Of a stretch of DNA of 9,525 nt, positions 6,660 through 9,525 are shown one piece after another. The notes beneath the pieces are model-generated. The model did not search any database, was not told where the DNA came from, and saw nothing but the letters and a program-made list of their open reading frames with translations. Made by a program: the position numbers and the translations under genes. Source of the DNA: Alphaproteobacteria bacterium (lineage in GTDB: Bacteria > Pseudomonadota > Alphaproteobacteria > ATCC43930 > CGMCC-115725). Where the stretch lies: positions 1 to 9,525 of the forward strand of contig JASHUW010000345.1 in assembly GCA_030039815.1 (NCBI GenBank), read 5' to 3'. How positions within the stretch are numbered: position 1 is the first letter of the stretch; the number at the start of each line of letters is the position of its first letter.

Positions 6660-9525
6660 TCATTCGGCGCTCTCGTGCGACGGCGCGGTCAGCGCGTTGG
6701 CCAACCGCGATTGGCGACGGTGCGTGCGACCGAGCAGCCCGGCGAGACGTTCGAGGTAGAGGTAGATGATCGGCGTCGTATAGAGCGTCAGCCATTGCGA
6801 CACCAGGAGGCCGCCGACCACCGCGATGCCGAGCGGCCGGCGCAGCTCCGAGCCGGCGCCCTGCCCGAGCGCGATCGGCAAGGCGCCGAAAATCGCCGCG
6901 AAGGTCGTCATCATGATCGGGCGGAAGCGCAGCAGGCACGCTTCGTGGATCGCCTCCTGCGGGCTCTTGCCCTCGTAGCGCTCCGCCTGCAACGCGAAGT
7001 CGATCATCATGATCGCATTCTTCTTGACGATGCCGACGAGGAGAATGACGCCGATCATCGCGATGACGCTGAGGTCGTAGTGCAGCAGAAGCAACGCGAG
7101 CAGCGCGCCGACGCCGGCCGAGGGCAAGGCCGACAGGATCGTGATCGGATGGATGTAGCTCTCGTAAAGCATGCCGAGCACGATATAGACGACGAGGATC
7201 GCGGCGGCGACGAGCAGCGGCGTCGACTTCAGCGAGGCCTGGAACGCCTGCGCGGTGCCCTGGAACGACCCGTCGATTGTCCCCGGCAGGCGCAGATCGT
7301 CCTGCATCTTCTGGATGGCGTCGACCGCCTGGCCGATCGAATAGCCCGGCGTGAGGTTGAACGACAGCGTCACCGCCGGGAACTGGCCCTGGTGGTTGAC
7401 CGACAGCGCCTCCGCCTTCGGCGTGAAATGGGCGAACATCGAGAGCGGCACCTGCGCGCCGTTCGGGCCCGGAATGTAGACCTTGGACAACGCGGTCGGA
7501 TCGTTCTGGAATTCCGGCTGCACCTCGAGGATGACCTTGTACTGGCTGGTCGAGGTGTAGATGTTGGCGATGTTACGCTGACCGAACGCGTCGTAGAGCG
7601 TCTGGTCGATCAGCGACGGCGAGATGCCGACGCGCGCGGCGGCGTCGCGGTCGACCTCGATCGCCATATGCGCCGCGGCGACCTGCTGGTCCGAGGCGAC
7701 ATCCTGCAGTTCCGGCAGCTTTTTCATCGCCGCCTCGACCTGGGGCGCCCACGTGTTGAGTTCGTCGCTGCTGGTGTCGGTCAGCGTGTACTGATAGAGC
7801 GTGCGGCTGAGCCGGCCGCCGACGCTGATATCCTGCCCCGATTGCATGAAGAACCTGATCCCTTGCACCGACGCCACCTTGGGGCGAAGCCGCTGGATGA
7901 TCTGGTTCGAGGTCAGCTTGCGCTGATCGTGCGGCACAAGCTGGATGAAGACGCGAGCGGTATTCTCGGTCGGGTTGTAGGCGTTGGCGCCGGTGAAGGA
8001 GAAGACACCCGACACGTACGGGTCCTTGCGGACGATGTCGACGATTTGGTGCGTCAGCTTGGCCATCGCCTTGAAGGAGATGTCCTCGCGCGCATCCGCC
8101 TGGCCGAAGATGAAGCCGGTGTCCTGCTCGGGGAAAAACCCCTTGGGGATCACGACATAGAGATAACCGGTCACGAAGATCAGCGCGATCGTCGACAGCA
8201 GCGTCGGCAGCTGGTGCCGGAACACAAAGTGCAGACCGCGGTCGTACTGGCGCAGGAACCACTGGAAGCCGCGCTCCGCGAGCTGGCTCAAACGACCCTG
8301 ATGCCCTTCGTGCTCGCTCTTGAGGAACAGCGCGCACATCACCGGCGTCAGGGTCAGCGAGATGAACGCGGAAGCGAGGATCGCGATCGTCACCGTCACC
8401 GCGAACTCGCGGAACAGCCGGCCGATGATGCCGCCCATGAACAGGAGCGGAATGAACACGGCGATCAGCGAGAGGGTGATCGAGATAATGGTGAAGCCAA
8501 TCTGCCCGGCGCCCTTCAGCGCCGCCTCCATCGGCCGGTCGCCAGCCTCAAGGTAACGGACGATGTTCTCGATCATGACGATCGCGTCGTCGACGACGAA
8601 ACCGACCGAGATCGTCAGCGCCATCAGCGAGATGTTGTCGAGGCTGAAGCCGAGCGCGTACATGAACCCGAACGTCATCAGGATCGACAGCGGCACGGCG
8701 ACGCCCGGGATCACCGTCGCCCACAGCGTGCGCAGGAAGATGAAGATCGCGACGATGACCAGCCCGACCGTCAGCAACATCGTGAACTGGACGTCGCGCA
8801 CCGCGGCGCGTACCACCAGCGAGCGATCCGAGACGAGATCGACATGGATCGAGGGCGGAAACGACCGCAAGACCCGCGGGATCATCGCCTGGATCGTGTC
8901 GACGAGCTGGTTGGTGTTGGCGCCCGCCTGGCGTTGGATCGCCAAGCCCTCGGCGGGCTCGTCGAAGAACCACGCGCCAATCCGCGCGTATTGCGTCCCG
9001 TCGATCGCCCGGCCGATATCCCGGACCCGCACCGGCGCGCCGTTGCGGTAGGCGACGATCACGTCGTTGAACTGCGCGGCGTGAAACAGCTGGTCGTTGG
9101 TGTCGAGGGTGTAGGTCTGCTGCTCGCCTTCGAGCGTGCCCTTGGGCCGGTCGAGCGTCTGCGCGGCAAGCGCCGCGCGCACGTCCTCGAGGCCGATGCC
9201 CTCGTTCGCGAGCTCGCCCGGGTTGATCTGAATATGCGCCGCGTAAGCCTGCTGGCCGAAAATGCGCGCCTCGGAAACGCCCGGCACGGTCGAAAGCTTT
9301 TGCGCCAGGATGGTGTAGGCATAGTCGTCGACGCGGTAGATCGGCAGCGCGTCCGAATGCACGGCGTAGATCAGCACCGGCCGATCGGCGGGATTGGTCT
9401 TGCGATAGGTTGGCGGCGACGGCAAATCGGTGGGCAGCAACCCGCTCGCCGCGTTGATCGCTTGCTGCACATCCGAGGCAGCGGCGTCGATATTGCGCTC
9501 GAGATCGAATTGCAGCGTGATCGAC
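6660..9525 (-). CDS. RND multidrug efflux permease subunit, first of a tandem pair (MdtB/MuxB-like), N-terminus off the window
   Basis: The frame is open from the right edge to the TGA at 6660-6662, giving 954 residues. Alignment with the neighbouring RND protein suggests about 89 N-terminal residues (TM1 and the start of the first periplasmic loop) are missing. The GTG at 9468-9470 is an internal valine in ASDVQQAINAASG, not a start. The rest has the HAE1 layout, with the TM4 pair Asp-Asp (codons 8586-8591, GFVVDDAIVMIEN) and the TM10 lysine (codon 7020-7022, GIVKKNAIMMIDFA), so this subunit also has a complete proton relay. It is strongly similar to the downstream RND protein along its whole length, most of all in TM4-TM6 and TM10-TM11, and both end in a RRQSRLAxALT cytoplasmic tail. 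By order it corresponds to MdtB, with the adaptor gene expected upstream beyond the window. The 61-base gap to the next RND gene holds nothing recognisable. Confidence 0.95.
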   Translation of the reverse strand, partial: SITLQFDLERNIDAAASDVQQAINAASGLLPTDLPSPPTYRKTNPADRPVLIYAVHSDALPIYRVDDYAYTILAQKLSTVPGVSEARIFGQQAYAAHIQINPGELANEGIGLEDVRAALAAQTLDRPKGTLEGEQQTYTLDTNDQLFHAAQFNDVIVAYRNGAPVRVRDIGRAIDGTQYARIGAWFFDEPAEGLAIQRQAGANTNQLVDTIQAMIPRVLRSFPPSIHVDLVSDRSLVVRAAVRDVQFTMLLTVGLVIVAIFIFLRTLWATVIPGVAVPLSILMTFGFMYALGFSLDNISLMALTISVGFVVDDAIVMIENIVRYLEAGDRPMEAALKGAGQIGFTIISITLSLIAVFIPLLFMGGIIGRLFREFAVTVTIAILASAFISLTLTPVMCALFLKSEHEGHQGRLSQLAERGFQWFLRQYDRGLHFVFRHQLPTLLSTIALIFVTGYLYVVIPKGFFPEQDTGFIFGQADAREDISFKAMAKLTHQIVDIVRKDPYVSGVFSFTGANAYNPTENTARVFIQLVPHDQRKLTSNQIIQRLRPKVASVQGIRFFMQSGQDISVGGRLSRTLYQYTLTDTSSDELNTWAPQVEAAMKKLPELQDVASDQQVAAAHMAIEVDRDAAARVGISPSLIDQTLYDAFGQRNIANIYTSTSQYKVILEVQPEFQNDPTALSKVYIPGPNGAQVPLSMFAHFTPKAEALSVNHQGQFPAVTLSFNLTPGYSIGQAVDAIQKMQDDLRLPGTIDGSFQGTAQAFQASLKSTPLLVAAAILVVYIVLGMLYESYIHPITILSALPSAGVGALLALLLLHYDLSVIAMIGVILLVGIVKKNAIMMIDFALQAERYEGKSPQEAIHEACLLRFRPIMMTTFAAIFGALPIALGQGAGSELRRPLGIAVVGGLLVSQWLTLYTTPIIYLYLERLAGLLGRTHRRQSRLANALTAPSHESAE

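Noticed and set aside
5594..6769. Long plus-strand open frame (391 codons) opposite the second RND gene
   Set aside because: It is very Arg/Asp-rich low-complexity translation running antisense to a clearly conserved membrane protein. It is a frame shadow of GC-rich codon use with no domain or credible ribosome site.
9468..9470. GTG as the start of the right-hand RND gene
   Set aside because: It encodes the valine of the conserved ASDVQQAINAA segment, and the frame continues open to the window edge with RND sequence (ITLQFDLERNIDAA).

Overview
The window is GC-rich, gene-dense DNA. Its gene families (a classic short-chain dehydrogenase, a small CDO-like cupin, a PhnD-type binding protein and a tandem RND pump) and its codon usage fit an alphaproteobacterium, most likely of the Hyphomicrobiales (Bradyrhizobium-like). 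That assignment is inference from protein style; no rRNA or other marker is present.

The left part (1-1858) is on the plus strand. It holds the C-terminal two thirds of a Sir2-type NAD-dependent deacylase cut by the window edge, then 14 bases later a complete NAD-preferring short-chain dehydrogenase/reductase. A 143-base intergenic stretch follows, with a weak terminator-like hairpin, a long imperfect inverted repeat built from short CACGGAG-type units, and a small leader hairpin. Next comes a small metal-binding cupin protein of unproven function. That gene meets the minus-strand block tail to tail with 15 bases between the stops.

Everything from 1874 to the right edge is on the minus strand. 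In transcription order (right to left) there are two homologous RND inner-membrane efflux subunits in tandem (the first cut by the right edge), a MarR-family repressor whose GTG start lies inside the last codons of the second pump gene, and, 119 bases further on, a periplasmic phosphate/phosphonate-type (PhnD-like) binding protein with no transporter partners in view. The paired pump genes match the MdtBC/MuxBC arrangement, where two different RND subunits form one mixed trimer. The periplasmic adaptor gene (mdtA-like) would be expected just past the right edge. The MarR protein is probably the operon's own regulator, and its operator would also lie off the window.

I see no clearly new system. 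The points most worth a second look are the intergenic inverted repeat, the unassigned cupin enzyme, the orphan binding protein, the 3'-terminal overlapping repressor, and patches of near-identical DNA shared by the two pump genes. No gene-free stretch exceeds 300 bases, and I saw no tRNA, rRNA, CRISPR array, insertion sequence or attachment site.
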